Source: an uncultured Collinsella sp.
GTDB lineage: Bacteria > Actinomycetota > Coriobacteriia > Coriobacteriales > Coriobacteriaceae
DNA: 9,288 bases
Direction of reading: 5' to 3'
Assembly: GCA_905204635.1 (NCBI GenBank)
Contig: CAJLAN010000051.1
Span: 1 to 9,288, forward strand
Each line of letters starts with the position of its first letter. The first letter of the stretch is position 1. Shown one piece after another: positions 8,706 to 9,288 of the stretch. Both the position numbers and the translations under genes were made by a program. Under the pieces are notes generated by a model. It was not told the DNA's origin, searched no databases, and was given only the letters and a program-made list of their open reading frames with translations.

Positions 8706-9288
8706 TCAGTCGAGCTCGTGCGCACGCGCACCTTCGAACTGCATTCGATAGTAACGGGCATAGGTGCCGCCACGGGCGAGAAGCTGTTCATGCGTGCCAC
8801 GTTCCACAACGCGACCATGCTCAACGGTCGCAATCTCGTCAGCATGCTTAATGGTCGAAAGGCGGTGGGCGATGATGATTGTGGTACGGCCGCGTGCCAG
8901 CTCTTCGAGCGACTCCTGGACCGCCTCCTCGCTCTCGTTATCCAAAGCACTCGTCGCCTCGTCCAAGATCAGGATCTTGGGGTTCTTGAGAAACACGCGC
9001 GCGATGGCAACACGCTGCTTCTGTCCGCCCGAAAGACGGCTGCCGCGCTCGCCCACGACCGTGCCATAGCCCTGTGGAAGCGACTCGATAAAGGAATCGA
9101 TGTTGGCGCGACGGGCGGCCTCGGCGATCTCTTCCGCTGTAGCGCCCGGCTTGCCGTAGGCGATGTTCTCGCCAATCGTACCGTCAAACAGATAGACATC
9201 CTGCTGCACCAGGCCGATGGCACGGCGCAGGCTCTGCTGCGTCACATCGCGCACGTCTTGGCCGTCGATGCTAATGGATCCGGCAGGC
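8706..9288 (-). CDS. ABC exporter, C-terminal ATPase domain (partial)
   Basis: The frame runs off the right edge, leaving the last 193 residues of an ABC transporter of the fused membrane-plus-ATPase exporter type (MsbA/multidrug-like, subfamily B). Visible in order: the strand SISIDGQDVRD after the missing Walker A, Q-loop VQQDVYLFDGTI with the exporter-typical ENIAYG, signature LSGGQKQRVAIARV, Walker B ILILDEATSALD with its catalytic Glu, and H-loop IIIAHRLSTI with its His. All needed residues in this part are intact. The end (VVERGTHEQLLARGGTYARY) is typical of this subfamily. The membrane domain and Walker A lie outside the window, so substrate cannot be guessed. A GTG at 9254 is internal, not a start. 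The downstream unknown membrane-protein gene follows after 19 nt. Many exporters of this kind occur as adjacent heterodimer genes, so a partner may lie upstream. Confidence 0.95.
   Translation of the reverse strand, partial: PAGSISIDGQDVRDVTQQSLRRAIGLVQQDVYLFDGTIGENIAYGKPGATAEEIAEAARRANIDSFIESLPQGYGTVVGERGSRLSGGQKQRVAIARVFLKNPKILILDEATSALDNESEEAVQESLEELARGRTTIIIAHRLSTIKHADEIATVEHGRVVERGTHEQLLARGGTYARYYRMQFEGARAHELD

Overview
The window looks like ordinary chromosome from a GC-rich anaerobic actinobacterium. A Coriobacteriia member close to Collinsella is my best guess. This rests on the sepF–yggT–divIVA order, the codon bias, and the CarA/CarB and DivIVA sequences; no 16S or other decisive marker is present. 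I see no mobile element, CRISPR array, tRNA or rRNA.

Layout. Bases 1–1615 (+ strand) carry the end of a cell-division cluster: sepF (5' end outside the window), a YggT-family membrane protein, and divIVA, closed by a strong intrinsic terminator. Everything after that is on the − strand. A nitroreductase (1782–2312) converges on divIVA, with back-to-back terminators between them. Next, in transcription order right to left, carA (6007–7512) and carB (2594–5908) encode both subunits of glutamine-dependent carbamoyl-phosphate synthetase. Further right are a single-pass membrane protein of unknown function (7721–8686) and the C-terminal ATPase half of an ABC exporter (8706 to the edge). These two lie 19 nt apart and probably share an mRNA that ends at a perfect 13-bp terminator.

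How the genes work together. SepF, YggT and DivIVA form the membrane-associated division and polar-growth module. CarA releases ammonia from glutamine and CarB uses it with bicarbonate and two ATP to make carbamoyl phosphate for pyrimidines and arginine.

The most interesting signals are regulatory or structural, not new genes. (1) A hairpin just upstream of the carA Shine-Dalgarno has a CUGUGA hexaloop that fits the PyrR-binding consensus, with compensating stem changes, and its lower stem can pair with the Shine-Dalgarno. This suggests UMP/PyrR control of carAB translation. (2) yggT has no ATG, GTG or TTG early enough to encode its first membrane helix; the best-placed start is ATC, in the same frame as sepF. 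(3) CarA is much longer than the E. coli protein, with an insert in the glutaminase domain and a C-terminal tail that contains a strong hairpin. (4) Several non-coding stretches hold unexplained direct repeats and hairpins.
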